Shown here in pieces: positions 34,049-45,304 of a stretch of DNA of 64,000 bases. Each line of letters starts with the position of its first letter. Positions within the stretch are counted from its first letter, which is position 1. This stretch comes from Gnetum montanum (taxonomy: Eukaryota; Streptophyta; Gnetopsida; Gnetales; Gnetaceae). A program made the translations under genes and the position numbers. The notes beneath the pieces are model-generated. The model was not told the origin of the DNA and did no database searches. It saw only the letters and a program-made list of their open reading frames with translations. Location of the stretch: NCBI GenBank assembly GCA_015680685.1, contig MNCI01001838.1, positions 448,652 through 512,651 of the forward strand, written 5' to 3'.

Positions 34049-36904
34049 ATGGCACCAAAACCAAGACATCCAAGGGGATAAGGACCATCACAACCTAGGG
34101 ACAAGCATCCATAAACAAGAAGGGGACGAGGTGTGTAGCACCCAGAGCATGTGGAGGGCTCTTATGCAACCAACCCCCTCCGTGAAGGACCTGATGTGGA
34201 ATCTGTCCATCAGATTCCCAAAGAGGAGATTCCTAGCGAGCAATCGCAAGGGGATGAAACACCGAGGATAGCGCCATGGCTTGAGGTCACCCTGACCCAA
34301 GCATGTCTTGATGTTATCAAGTTGTGGGAAGTGCAACGAATGGTCCTACAAGAGTTAAAATTTGGACCATTTCTTGAGAATGCACTAGAAGATGTGAAAC
34401 TTCAATTGCAAAATTCTCCTATGTGGCCAATCATCACAACCATTGGTGAATGGTACTTAGGAGAGACCTATCTCTTCTGGAAAAATCGACAACAGGGGTC
34501 CAGAGTAAGAATTAAGGACATCTATGTCTCTTACTTTGCGGAAGCAATTATGCAAGCTCTGGGGTTGCCAGAGACTGGAGCAAATGTGATGGAGATCCTG
34601 AAGCAAGCTAACCCTGAGGTAAAAGGATAGTGGATCAGACAATGCTATGGGGTGGATCACAAATAGTTCGACACTTTGACCACCGTGGAGAGAGTATATT
34701 CAAAGATTGTATCTTACCACCTAAACCCAACAATGAGACCTAGTAAAATCACTACCTTCTCTGCTCATGCATGTGTCGTCTTAAGTGGGAAATTCCCAAT
34801 GAGCCTTCCACAATTTTTATTCTTGGAAATTGAAAAGAGGTTCGCTGAAAGTGAATGTGGAAGGCGGGCTCTCCCCTTTCCTTGTCTAATCAGAAAGTTA
34901 TGCAAATGGACAGGGATAGCACGGTATGCCAACGATACACTCCAGCATGCCCTGATTGCCTCATGGAGGGAAATGATGAAGGACAGGACTCTAGCCACCA
35001 CACAAACCGAGGAGGAGTAGCAACCACCTCCATCGCCTAGGCAAACAACAAGGTTGGGTTCGCAAACCATCGCAGAACACATACGCAAAATTTGGCAATC
35101 GCTCTTGAGCCAACAAGAGCAATCTAGAAGGATAGGTGGAGGAGAAGACCCTTCGATCTATCATCCTACAATGAGCCATCTGGAGCAAGTGGCTCGCTCA
35201 ATAAGTCTACTAGAAAGAGCAGGGCTAATGTTCTCTATCGCCTAAACGCAGATTCCCACAAGAATTAATCCTAGTTTTCGGGAGGTAACAGTATCCACAC
35301 AACAGTTATTTCTTGAAATTTCAAGAAATGTTGCTACTTTCTCGGTACGCTTGGAAGATGGCGAAGGGGCGACAGTCTTGGTGATGTAGCACCAAGGATA
35401 GGAGGTTGTGGTCAAAGTGGTTGCTGACATGATTGCTACAGCCCTCAACGCACCGGTAGAACCTGTACCAGATGTACATGGACTCAAAGACATACAGACA
35501 TCCATCGAGACTTCACGTAGTAGGATTGATGCAACCTAGCATGAAGAACTATTGGACTAACTTATGGGAACCAGGCAACCACTTCCAAATGTCTTCAACC
35601 TTCTGGACAACATCACTACAACCTAGTCGGATCTGCTCTTAGCAAGGGGTAAGAGCCTTATCTTGGAAGGGTAACTTGAAGCTGCTCAAGCTAATTGTCA
35701 GTGCTTGGTGACAGAATTTTCTCAATTAAGAACCCAACTTGCTGATCCAGCTCTCCTCAACTATGAGCTCACCAGAGATGAAGCTTTTGAACAGCTTCAA
35801 GTGAAACTTTAGATAGTTGAGGATGAATGAGAGTCAGCGATCCTTGATAAGTCCTTGGCATATGCTCATGCATATCATTTAAATAAGGACTTGACAGAGG
35901 TTCACTAGGAGAACGTCAGGTTGACCGCGGAGGTTCATCACCTGCGCAATGTTGGTGCTGAAAACGAACACATGAAAAGATTTATTCACCAATAGCAGGA
36001 AGAGCTAGCCAAGGTAAACACTGATGTGAGGAGGTTGGCCACTAAAAATTGAAATCTGTCTATGGAGGAGGTTCGAGCCTTGCGACAAAAATCAGCCATT
36101 GAAATTGCTGCTTAGAAGAATGAAGCCCTTAAGTTTGAAAAAGTTAAGAATCATTACAGGGACCAAGTGGGATTACAAAAGGAAGTGAATGAAAAATAGA
36201 TTCAAGTCACAAAGGCTAAGATGAACCAAGTGCTCCAGCAGCTTCGAGAAGGAGGCAAGGTATGGCAACCTCTCTTTGATGGGTTGAATGACTACAACCA
36301 AGCTGATATCTGCCTCAAGGAACTGTAGATTGAAGAAATGATAGAATACATGGAGTTGGCTAACCTTCGCTATGTAAATTTGGCTATGCTAATAGTTGGG
36401 AGACTGTGGTCTGAACAAGAAAATCAAGTGGCCACCTTGTATTTTTTATATGAGGGCAAGTTCCAAGCGCACAAGGTGACAAAACAAAAATTGAAGATAG
36501 CAAATGTGAAACTCGAGGTTCTCCATATGCATTTTGAAGGATAACGTGCAGTTGCAGAGAACTTGGCCCATCAAATGAATGACTACCAACAGCTGCAGAC
36601 ATCAATTCGAGCATTCGACATTGAACGAAAATAGTTCGCAACCTGGTTCATCAATTTGAAAGAACTCTTCCTTACGTTGTCGTGTCCTTGGGAGGTTCTA
36701 GTCCCAGCACACATTGGTGAAGCTTCCTAGAGAGTGAACGATCCTAGAAGCAAGGAGAAAAAAATGAGGGGCCTCTTGGAGGCTTTTTAGTTTCCTCTAG
36801 AAGTTGTAGCTACTGTGGGGCAACCATCGTTCATGCCACCACTGCCACATGGGCTAGAGGCTGGTGAAGGTCCATCAGAACCACCACCCCCAAGGACGGT
36901 GTGA
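34049..36904 (+). pseudogene. Accessory 3' reading frame of element D: globular domain plus long coiled coil
   Basis: One continuous frame of 952 codons (ATG 34049 to TGA 36904) with about 25 internal stops but no frameshift. The N-terminal 330 residues include a conserved block with EWYLGETYLFW, SYHLNP and RRALPFPCLIRKLC, shared with C and H; it recalls the domain called putative plant transposon protein in databases (judged from memory). A linker with SMSHL-like and Pro-rich segments is followed by about 300 residues of heptad-like coiled coil (35660-36540), then a conserved IEEMIEYMELANLRY segment and a Pro-rich end. There is no signal peptide, transmembrane helix or envelope-like feature. 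It probably has its own promoter at 33505. Function unknown. Confidence 0.75.
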
Positions 36905-37034
36905 TCTTCTCCAATAATTTTTGCATCTTTCAACACGATAGAGAATCTAAGACCGTCAAGGTGTTCAATTTTTTCTCTGAACACCACTATTTTGTAATTT
37001 TTCCTTCTCTGTACACTAGGGAACTTGGCGCGTC

Positions 37035-37088
37035 ATGTGTGTGTGTGTGTGTCATGTGTGTATGTCATGTGTGTCAAGTCATGTGTGT
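37035..37088 (+). repeat. GT-rich microsatellite
   Basis: Alternating GTGTGT and CATGTGTG units between the 3' frame and the 3' LTR of D. Confidence 0.85.
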
Positions 37089-37144
37089 TATAATAAAAAG
37101 TCCATACCTTCCACATTGTAGAGGAACTCGAGCATGAGTTATTA

Positions 37145-37160
37145 GTCAGTCGTGGGGGTA
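37145..37160 (+). promoter_or_regulatory. Polypurine-tract-like sequence, element D
   Basis: GTCAGTCGTGGGGGTA directly before the 3' LTR. Confidence 0.75.
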
Positions 37161-38105
37161 TGATAAAGTGCTAAACAGTCGATGCGTCGATCCCATATAC
37201 GTGGCCATGTCGATGTGGCCTCGTATACGCAGCCACATCGATGTGGCCCCATATACGCAGCCGCATTGATGTGGCCCCGTATACGTGGCTGCGTTGACAC
37301 ATCCCTCCATGCGTCAATGTGGCCCCGTTTACGTGGAGCCTATTTTAGCCTATAAATAAGTGGGCTCCTGCCACACTTAGGTACCTTTTTGGCAGTTGTA
37401 GCGAAGCTCCTGCAGTTTATTTCCACGAGAGTTAGAATATTTTCCAAGTGCCCGCAGTAGGTGTAAGAAAGGTGTCCAGCTCTTTATTCAAGTGTTGATG
37501 TACCTAAGCTCATTGGTATGAACGACAATAAAGACAAGCTTTTCAAGCATTCCTTGCAGCAATTGGACTTAGTCATTTAATGCATTTAATAGTTTAATAT
37601 TTCTATGCTTTAATAATTTCTTAAGTTTCCGTTGTTATTATTTCTCTTTTATAGTTTGTAGAAACCATAAGTACGACCATCTCGAACGTAAACCCAACAC
37701 TTGGCAACCCAGCGATGCTTAACGTTTGGTAACATAGTAGTGGTTAGGGGATGCTCAAGATGTGCACAAAAGATGGGATCGGATACTTATGCTAGGAAGA
37801 GTTAAGATATAGATTAGGATAATTATAGATTATGTATTATTCCATTCCTTACTTTCCATTCCAAGGATTAGATGCTAGAAGATAAAGTGAAAAAGCCATA
37901 AAAATCAGTTGTCTCAAGCTCACTTAACCTTCGCAATCAGAACATCACAAGTGAGGTTGGGAAGACAACGACCATTCTAACACAGGGTTTTGCTGGTTAG
38001 GTTTTGGTGTATGCAAAGTGCTTACAGTTTACGGAATTCGACCGATTCGCATGTGAATGCCTGTGATTCACATGGTTGGGTGTATGGGTACCTAGCCACT
38101 CATCA
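37161..38105 (+). repeat. 3' LTR of element D
   Basis: TGATAAAGTGC...CCACTCATCA. U3 (37189-37335) has about two more units of the GTATACGCAGCC...GATGTGGCC repeat than the 5' LTR, which largely explains the 39-bp length difference. Otherwise the two LTRs are close. Confidence 0.94.
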
Positions 38106-40475
38106 GTAACTTTTAAGGATCACTTTCCACAATCATTTGTTGACCACGTCTTAGATCCGATAGTAATACATAAGTATTATAGCTTTTAGGATGGATATAG
38201 TGGATATAATTAGATTCAAATAGTGCTAGAAGATCAAGATAAGTCCACATTTATCAATCCATAGGAAATGTTTGCTATTAACAACTATGATTCTATCTTT
38301 GTAATGCACTTACTACATTCCAAAGACTTGTCCTTAGTATTTTTCAAAAATATATTAGTAATTGGACTGAAGTGTTCATGGATGAATTTTCTACTTTTGG
38401 ACATGACTTTGAATAGGCCTTGAACCACTTAGAGCCTGTATTAAAAGAGTATGTAAACCAATTTGAAGCTCAATTGGTAAAAGATCCATTTAATGGTTTA
38501 GAAATGTATAGTTCTCGGGTGCAAGGTTTCACAAAAAAAGAATCAAGGAAAATCCAAATAAAATTAGAGTCATCCAAAGCATAACTAAAATATCACAAAC
38601 TGCTAAATATGTAAGATATTTTTTCAAGCATACAAGGTATTATAGAAGATTCATTAAAACCTTCTCAAAAATAGCAAAGCCACTAGTGGAACTTGCTAAG
38701 AAGGATGCACCATTTATCTAGTTAAAAGAGTATGAAAAGACATTTTAGAACTAGGGCTTAAGACTGCTTAAAACCTTTTGACATTATTATTGATGCTTCA
38801 AATTATGAATTGAATGTTATACTTACATAGTTTGATGATCAAAAGTAACCATATTACATTTATTGTGCAAGTTGAAGTATTATAAGAACACAACTTAACT
38901 ACATCATTATAGAAAAAGAGTTGATGGTTGTGGTGTATGTACTAGAAAGGTTTTAACATTATGTACCAGCTATTCTATCTATATCCATGTTGACTACAAC
39001 ACAATCAAATTATGAATGAATAAACTAGTAGTCAACCTAAGAGATATGAGATGGCCTGTGATCTTATAGGAGTTTGATATCACCATGATTAATAGAAAAG
39101 GAATTGAGAATGTCATAGTAGATCATTTATCAAGAATAAGATGGAAAACAAAAGAACATGCAAAACCCTTATCAAATGAATTCTTCAATGAATTACTATT
39201 TTCTAAAGAAGTAATAGTTGTAGGTCCAAATGTAACAAAATCTTGGCTAGCAAATTACTTGACTTATTTGACCACTCAATAAACTCCTAGTAAATGGGAT
39301 AAGAAGAAGAAGGAGAAATTTCTTATTTGAGTAAAGCAGTTCTTTAAAATCAAGAAATTTTTACAAAATCTTTGCTAATAAACTCATCAGATGGTGTGTA
39401 CTAGAGGAAAGTTAAGCAAGAATTTTGTAGGACACAAATGAAGGGTTGTGTGGAGGTTATTATGTAGTATGACAAACAATCATCAAAATGCTTATGGCTA
39501 GATATTTTTGGCCTATCATGTTTAGGGACACACATTAATTTACTTAGTATTATAAATGATGTCAATGTAATAGAGGAATGACAACCAAATATGAAGATCC
39601 ATAATAATGGATACAACCATTAGAACCATTTGACATATGAGGAATTGATTTTATAGAATCCATGACATTGATGTCAAATAAGAAAGCATACATAATAGTT
39701 CTTGTTGATTACTACACAAAATGAGCAACAAATGTTGCAATTAAGGATTACCCATTAACAACAATAGTTAATATTTTTTAATAACATGTGATGAATAGAA
39801 TTGGAGTATTAATGATGTTACCCTCATATAATGAAACATATTTCATAGGAGCTACTTTCAAGAAGGTTATACAACATGGGGTCAATCATAATTTAATAAT
39901 GCCCTATCATCCCTAAGATAATGGATAGGCAAAAATAACATGAATTTTAACCAGAACAATTAGTCAATATACAAAATAATGGATAACTAAGCTAAATGTG
40001 TTCTTTGAGCCTATTGATCAACTTTGAAACTTCCTATAGGATTCTCTTCGTATAAATTTGTACATGGTAAACTATTTATTTTATCAATTGAAATTGAGAT
40101 TCATACCCTAGCCACCATATGTTCTTTAGACATGGATATCGATTTCACCTAGAAAGAACATTTAATAAATTTAAATTTATTGGACAAAAATCATCTAGTA
40201 ACTTTGTTGTTAAATGAAATCCATAAGATGTATACTGAACATAGACATGATGTCAAGATTAGATAACTTACTATTAAACTAAATGATAAAGTCCTCTACT
40301 ATAATACTAACCATGTTTCGTCATGTCATAAATTTCAAACTTTATGAGAAGGATCTTATATCATTTATGCTACTTAGCACTCTAGTGCCATGCATATCTA
40401 TCACCTTGATGGACCACAAAAGCTCATTTTCATCAACATTCCATAGGTTAAATCATTGACAATGTCCTAAGCAAC
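38106..40475 (+). pseudogene. RT (rest), RNase H and integrase of element H
   Basis: Continues H pol immediately after D: TFKDHFPQSFVDHVLD, DGYSGYN, EVFMDEF (last Asp of the DD box changed to Glu, near 38370), an RNase H end with VIVDHLSRIRWK (39115) and an integrase with GIDFI and TTFKK-type segments. A large number of stops and frameshifts makes it the most decayed pol in the window. Confidence 0.82.
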
Positions 40476-41065
40476 TACGAATCCTACCATAGCATTCACC
40501 AAAGATAAGCCTTGTTCAATCTTTTATGTCTTCTTTTTTAAATCATAGTTGTGGGGGTGTGTCATACCTTAAAAAGGCCTTGTGAATACACTTCATTTTT
40601 CATTTCTTATTTTTTTCAATTTCTTAACACTTTTCTTCATTCTTATGCATTTTTCAATTCTTTAATATCTTCTTAATTCTATAATACACTTTAGTTTCTT
40701 GATATGTTTTCTAATTTTTTTTTCATATCTTTTAGTCTATATATACTTTTTCATTCCTTGCATATTTTAATCTAAGAATTATACACATCTTTGTTGTTTC
40801 ATTAATAATACTATTAATAATAAGCAAGATGTTGTGTAAACAAGAAGAATTTCACCTTGTGTTATCAAATTATTAAAATAATATTTATATGTACAGTGAG
40901 ACCATATCATCAATTTCTTGAATTTTCAGTATTGAGATGTTTTTACCATGGGCATAATTTAATTCTCATTACTTAAACCTAAAATTAATTCTTAATCTTG
41001 ATGCTTCCAAAAAAAAGGGAACTAAGAGGGATAGAAAAAGGGTATGACATTTAGGGGATTTATTT

Positions 41066-41262
41066 GTTTGTTTGTTTGTTTGTTTTTTTTTTTTTGGAAA
41101 GGAGAAATGGGTGGAGGGTGGAACCTTGAAATAATTGTAATATAGGCACACTTAATATATATTGTTCAATTGGAACTTTATAACTTAGCATCATCCACTA
41201 GAATTGAACCAATGGTTTAGAGCTTTTAAATAAAGATTCTTACCACTAAGCTAACACCTCAT
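41066..41262 (-). mobile_element. tRNA-derived SINE-like element, copy 1
   Basis: Read on the minus strand it has an A-box-like TTAGCTTAGTGGTAAG (about 41241-41256), a B-box-like GGTTCAATTCTAG (41198-41210) 30 bp later, a body with AAGTTATAAAGTTCC and a 3' tail of A's followed by AAAC repeats (41066-41095). It shares its order of blocks with copy 2. Target duplications are only weakly visible (GGATTTATTT against GGATTTTTTA). Confidence 0.6.
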
Positions 41263-41553
41263 TATTATCAAGTGGATTTTTTAATTCTTAAGACTTCTTC
41301 TATGAGTCTTAGTCCTTCATGTAATTATAATATTTCTGAAATATTTATTAAAATGGAAGCATGTTCTAAAAATAATAATTATTGCCTTATTGCAACCTTG
41401 GAAAGTCATGTTACCCATGCCTAAAGGTAGTCCTCTAGCAAGGTTAACATAATAATTAATTTGTACATATAATAAACATTCTTAGGATATTATTGAAAAG
41501 ACATGTAACCCATTTGTAAAGGTAGGCTACTTCTAAGAATCTCATGGTCTTTT

Positions 41554-41720
41554 AAGGATGGGGAAGGGAGGGTGTTGAAACCCAAAATAAGTGAAACATA
41601 GGTTCAACCTTAAGATTTATAGAAGTTTATAACTTAATGCTACCTAGTAGAATCAAACCTATGACCTAGGTTTATCAGGCTGAGAGCTATACTACTAGGC
41701 TAACATCTTATTATTAGAAT
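41554..41720 (-). mobile_element. tRNA-derived SINE-like element, copy 2, with target duplication
   Basis: The minus strand has an A-box-like TTAGCCTAGTAGTATAG, a B-box-like GGTTTGATTCT and AAGTTATAAACTTC as in copy 1. It is bounded by the exact 12-bp duplication TCATGGTCTTTT (41542-41553 and 41721-41732), extendable with one indel. This is typical of LINE-mobilised insertion. Confidence 0.65.
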
Positions 41721-42275
41721 TCATGGTCTTTTGAACTAGTTTTATCATTTGACTAAAAAGACATGTTACCCATGCCTAAAGGTACATCGCTAGTGGAATT
41801 AGCATTGCGTATGGGGCTAGAAGGACATGTTACTTATTCCTAAAGATATCCCTCTAACTAAGATGTCCAAAAATTAAAATGTTGTAATTAATTAATTGTA
41901 ATTTTTGCTTCCTATGTTTTTCATTTGAGTAATGATATCATGATATGGTTGTGATTGGTCTGATGGTCAACAATCAATGATGATGCAATGTGATATCATT
42001 GGAATGTGGTGTGGACTTAGTTTGAAACTTTGATGGAAAGGTATGATAATCCCTTTAACCATGCCTCACACATAGGATTCATTACAACAATGGTAAGAAA
42101 TCTCATGTCCCATTTTCTTTGATTCATGATTCCACCTCACTAGTATATATAATTACAATTTGGTGAATCCATACAACATAGTGTTATTTTCTTGCTAAGG
42201 CAATTCTAACATGTATTACAAGAAAGGTATGATTCATGTTCAATTCTTTAAGTGCCTACGAATATTTGTAGAAGT

Positions 42276-42334
42276 GGTTATACAAGGGCATTAAGGGAAG
42301 GAGCCTTCTTTGGGGAGGGTCCACTTGTATAACC
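42276..42334 (+). other. Conserved spacer hairpin, element H copy
   Basis: Perfect 11-bp stem GGTTATACAAG (42276-42286) with CTTGTATAACC (42324-42334). The inner stem is AAGG/CCTT. The loop has CTTTGGGGAGGGTCCACTT. Confidence 0.75.
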
Positions 42335-42650
42335 CTTGTGTCTCACATTTGGCAATCAATTCTACACCATCTTACTCATTTCTAGTTGATATTTTAGTCC
42401 TTGCATCATTCTTAAAACTTCAACTAGTTTATATGCTTAACTATTTCCATGAACAACAATCATTGGCTTTGTATACTTTACCTTGTCCAAGAATCTTAGT
42501 CTTCATAGTTTTCCATTATTGATGGGTAATTTAAATATCTATGAGTATCATTCTTTGGCCAAACACCCTCTAGACAATATTAGAACCCTTAGGGCATCAA
42601 AATTAACATTATATTTCAAAAAATCAAGGGAAAATTTTGAATTTTTCTAA

Positions 42651-42700
42651 GATGATATTGTAGATATGATATTACCAATATAAACATTATAAATATAACA
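42651..42700 (+). promoter_or_regulatory. Possible decayed internal promoter block of element H
   Basis: GATGATATTGTAGATATGAT could be the remains of GATATCG palindromes after C-to-T decay. It is followed by a TATA-like ATTATAAATATA (42687-42698). It lies about 320 bp after the hairpin, the same spacing as in C (about 315) and near that in D (about 265). Confidence 0.4.
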
Positions 42701-43319
42701 TGACCATTAGAAAATTTTTCTCATTTTCTTCAAAATGCATGAGGAGTTCATGTCGTTTTTATGCCAGAGAACCTTCTAAGAGGCATATCTTTCACACTAC
42801 ATATTTGATTTGAGAATTCTTAAATCCTTGAGTTTCTGAAGTGAACTTTCTTGTCAAGGGAGTAACGTTACACAAATTTGGGAAATTCACATTAACGTGT
42901 GATAAATTGATAAAGAAGAAGGGTAATAATCTAATGATTTCATATATTTCATATTTCATGATTTAAATTTTCAAATCTTACACTAATTTTAGGACCTATG
43001 TTAATCTAACGTGTGTTTTTGGAATCAAAATTTGTATCTCCTAGGAATGTTGTATATTTGAACATCATTCTAATGATTCTTAATCAATAAAGTGGGGCAA
43101 ACTATTTGAATGATTGATTTTGAAAACATTTTTAACTATGAGTAATTTCAAAATTAGGGATTTTCATAATTTGAAAACATTTCAAACACTATAATCATAA
43201 TTTAAAAAATTGATTACTCTTTGTATTTTTTATCAAAATCCAAAATCCAAAGAAGGGTTAAAAATAAGTAAAAAAATTTCAAACTTTTAGGTGAATTAGA
43301 ATCCTATTGATGATTGTAG
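42701..43319. other. Leader region before the 3' frame of element H
   Basis: AT-rich, no coding signal. Corresponds to the leader between the internal TATA box and the 3' frame in C and D. Confidence 0.4.
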
Positions 43320-45304
43320 TTGCCTCTAAAGAGAATTCTAGAAGTTGGAGAACTCTTGTAACAATAGGAGAAGAGGCCTAGAGGAAGAGAAAGATATCAA
43401 CCTCTTGCTGAAGAGATAGAGGAGCAATCATTTTTCATCCAACAACCAACACCCTAGACAAGGCAATCTACATAGGAAAAAGCTGTAAAACATCTACCAA
43501 CTGATACTTTCTACCAATGGTGATTGGTATCTAGGAGCAACCTTCCAGTTTTGGCATAATAAGTATGAAAGTGTCATTATTAAGATTAAAAGTGTCATAA
43601 TGCCATATTTAGTAGAAGATATTGCAATGGAACTAAATGTACTAAATGATAGAGCTTCCATTGCCTAGATTTCTACAAGGTTACACATAAATACAAGGAA
43701 TCTTTAGCTACAAAGAGCTTATGAAACTATAGATAATGGGTATAATAGATTATCTATTGTAGAGAAGATTTTTTTAAAAGATTAATACATATCATGTCTT
43801 TCCTACCAAAACATTAAATAGGATATCCACACATGTTGCTAAGGGAAGTAATATTTTAATAGGAAATTTCAAGCAAACATGGTTCACCTACTTTTTTGAA
43901 TATTCAGAAGAGATTTGAGGAGGAGAAGTCAAGTAAGGCAACACTTCCATTTTTCTTATTTAATAAGGAGTTGTGTAAGTAGGTAGAAATTTTAGGATAC
44001 ACTAACGATGTACCATGAAAAACTCTAAATACATTGTATGAAAAAATTTCCAAAGTAGTATTAGTAAAGAAAGATCAAGTGAAAAATCCACTAGGCATAG
44101 AGGCAAGAGTAGTGTCATCACTAGCAATAAATATACCAACTACAAGAATAGAACAAGCAAGACCTACTACACCAATACTAGTAGTAGAGCAAAGAGATTA
44201 TAGGCCTACCATGAGCAATTTACAAAAAATTCCTAAAATTGTAAATTGGGAAAGTTCGAAAGTATCAAGCATGTACAAAGTGAGGGAAAACCTGAGAAAT
44301 CTTATAGTTTCAATAAGACCAGAGAGTGGTCAAATATCCTTGCAAGTATTAGAAGAAGATTAGATACAAAAAATTTCTAGTGATGTTGCATCATTTTATG
44401 TAACATTGGAATTAGGAGAAGGAGCCACTTTGGTAGTTAGGAGTTTGTAAAACTAATTAGATACCATATCAAAGAAGCTTTTACTATACTTGTTGTGCTA
44501 CCTACTAATTTTTTAGGAATCAAAGATGCCCAAAAAATCATAGGAACATCCAAAAAAGGACAAAGGTAGAGGGAAAGAAGTGATGCCTACATAAGAATAC
44601 GAGGATGCCCTTGATAGACTACTGTAGATAAGCCAGATTATGTAGGACATTTTTGATAGTCCTAATGATATCACTATAGTCCAGTTTGAGTTAATTTCAA
44701 CAAAAGAAAAGCTAGTTACTTTTTAAACAAGATTACATAATGTTAAGTTGAAAATCTAAAGGTTGCAACAGGAATTAAATTAACTTAGAATTAAAAGGTA
44801 AGATCTAGCCAATTATGTAGCTTCTAAATAGTTAGGGTGATTTAGGACTAAATAAGTTAATCAATTATGACCAAGAAAAAGCAGTTAGAGATGGTAAAAG
44901 AAAAGGCAACTTGGGATGCATCAACTATAGATGTTAAAACATATGTCCATGCTAAAGTAATCATTGAACTAGAAAAAGAGAATAAATGGCTTATGGTAGA
45001 GAAAATAAGGTTGAACAAAGCAAAGAAAGAGAAGAACATGTTAGAAGAGAGTCTAAAATAGCTTATAGAGAAATTCATAAGAGTCAACCTAAAGATGAAA
45101 TAATTGGATAGAAAAAATATGATCCTATTAATGGAAGAAATCCATGATACGCGATAAAAAACTATTATTGAAATTAATGCATGGCAAAATAAGGCCAAGA
45201 AGCATGAAAAATTAAAAGAGCATTTTAGAGACCAAGTGGGAATACATAAATAGATCAATAAGAAGAAAATCTAGATGGTAAAGGCCAAAATCAATATGGC
45301 CATG
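43320..45304 (+). pseudogene. Accessory 3' frame of element H, first part
   Basis: Homologous to the 3' frames of C and D. It has LVSRSNLPVL-type remains of the N-terminal domain, then SKATLPFFLFNKELC matching ALPFPCLIRKLC, YTNDV, MSNLQKI and a Lys/Glu-rich coiled-coil region (44860-45060). It has many stops and frame changes; the longest open piece is 44034-44363. Element C interrupts it at 45304 inside the coiled coil, and it resumes at 54005. Confidence 0.75.

Larger units (their letters stand above)
25167..38105 (+). mobile_element. Element D: full-length Ty3/gypsy (Athila/Tat-like) element with accessory 3' frame
   Basis: A 12.9-kb insertion with LTRs of 906 and 945 bp and target duplications GTAAT (25162-25166) and GTAAC (38106-38110), differing by one transition. 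Order: LTR, tRNA-Asp primer site, gag, protease, RT, RNase H, integrase, spacer with conserved hairpin, palindrome/TATA block, 951-codon 3' frame, G-rich tract, LTR. The integrase lacks a chromodomain. It inserted into the RT of H. All genes now carry stops, but the architecture is complete, making D the reference for the family in this window. Confidence 0.95.
40476..42650 (+). other. Non-coding spacer of element H, with two SINE insertions
   Basis: G-rich motif (AGTTGTGGGGGT at 40546), T-rich tract, CAGTGAGACCA block (40891), conserved hairpin (42276-42334). The motif ACATGTTACCCATGCCTAAAGG, single in other spacers, occurs in four versions here (about 41404, 41497, 41757 and 41828). Two SINE-like insertions lie at 41066-41262 and 41554-41720. 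Confidence 0.65.

Noticed and set aside
34049-36904. 3' frame as a retroviral envelope gene
   Set aside because: No signal peptide, membrane helix, cleavage site or Cys pattern; its composition is soluble and coiled-coil.
43320-45304. Coiled-coil frame as a host cytoskeletal or myosin-like gene
   Set aside because: The same protein family occurs at the same position inside elements C and D, so it belongs to the retroelements.
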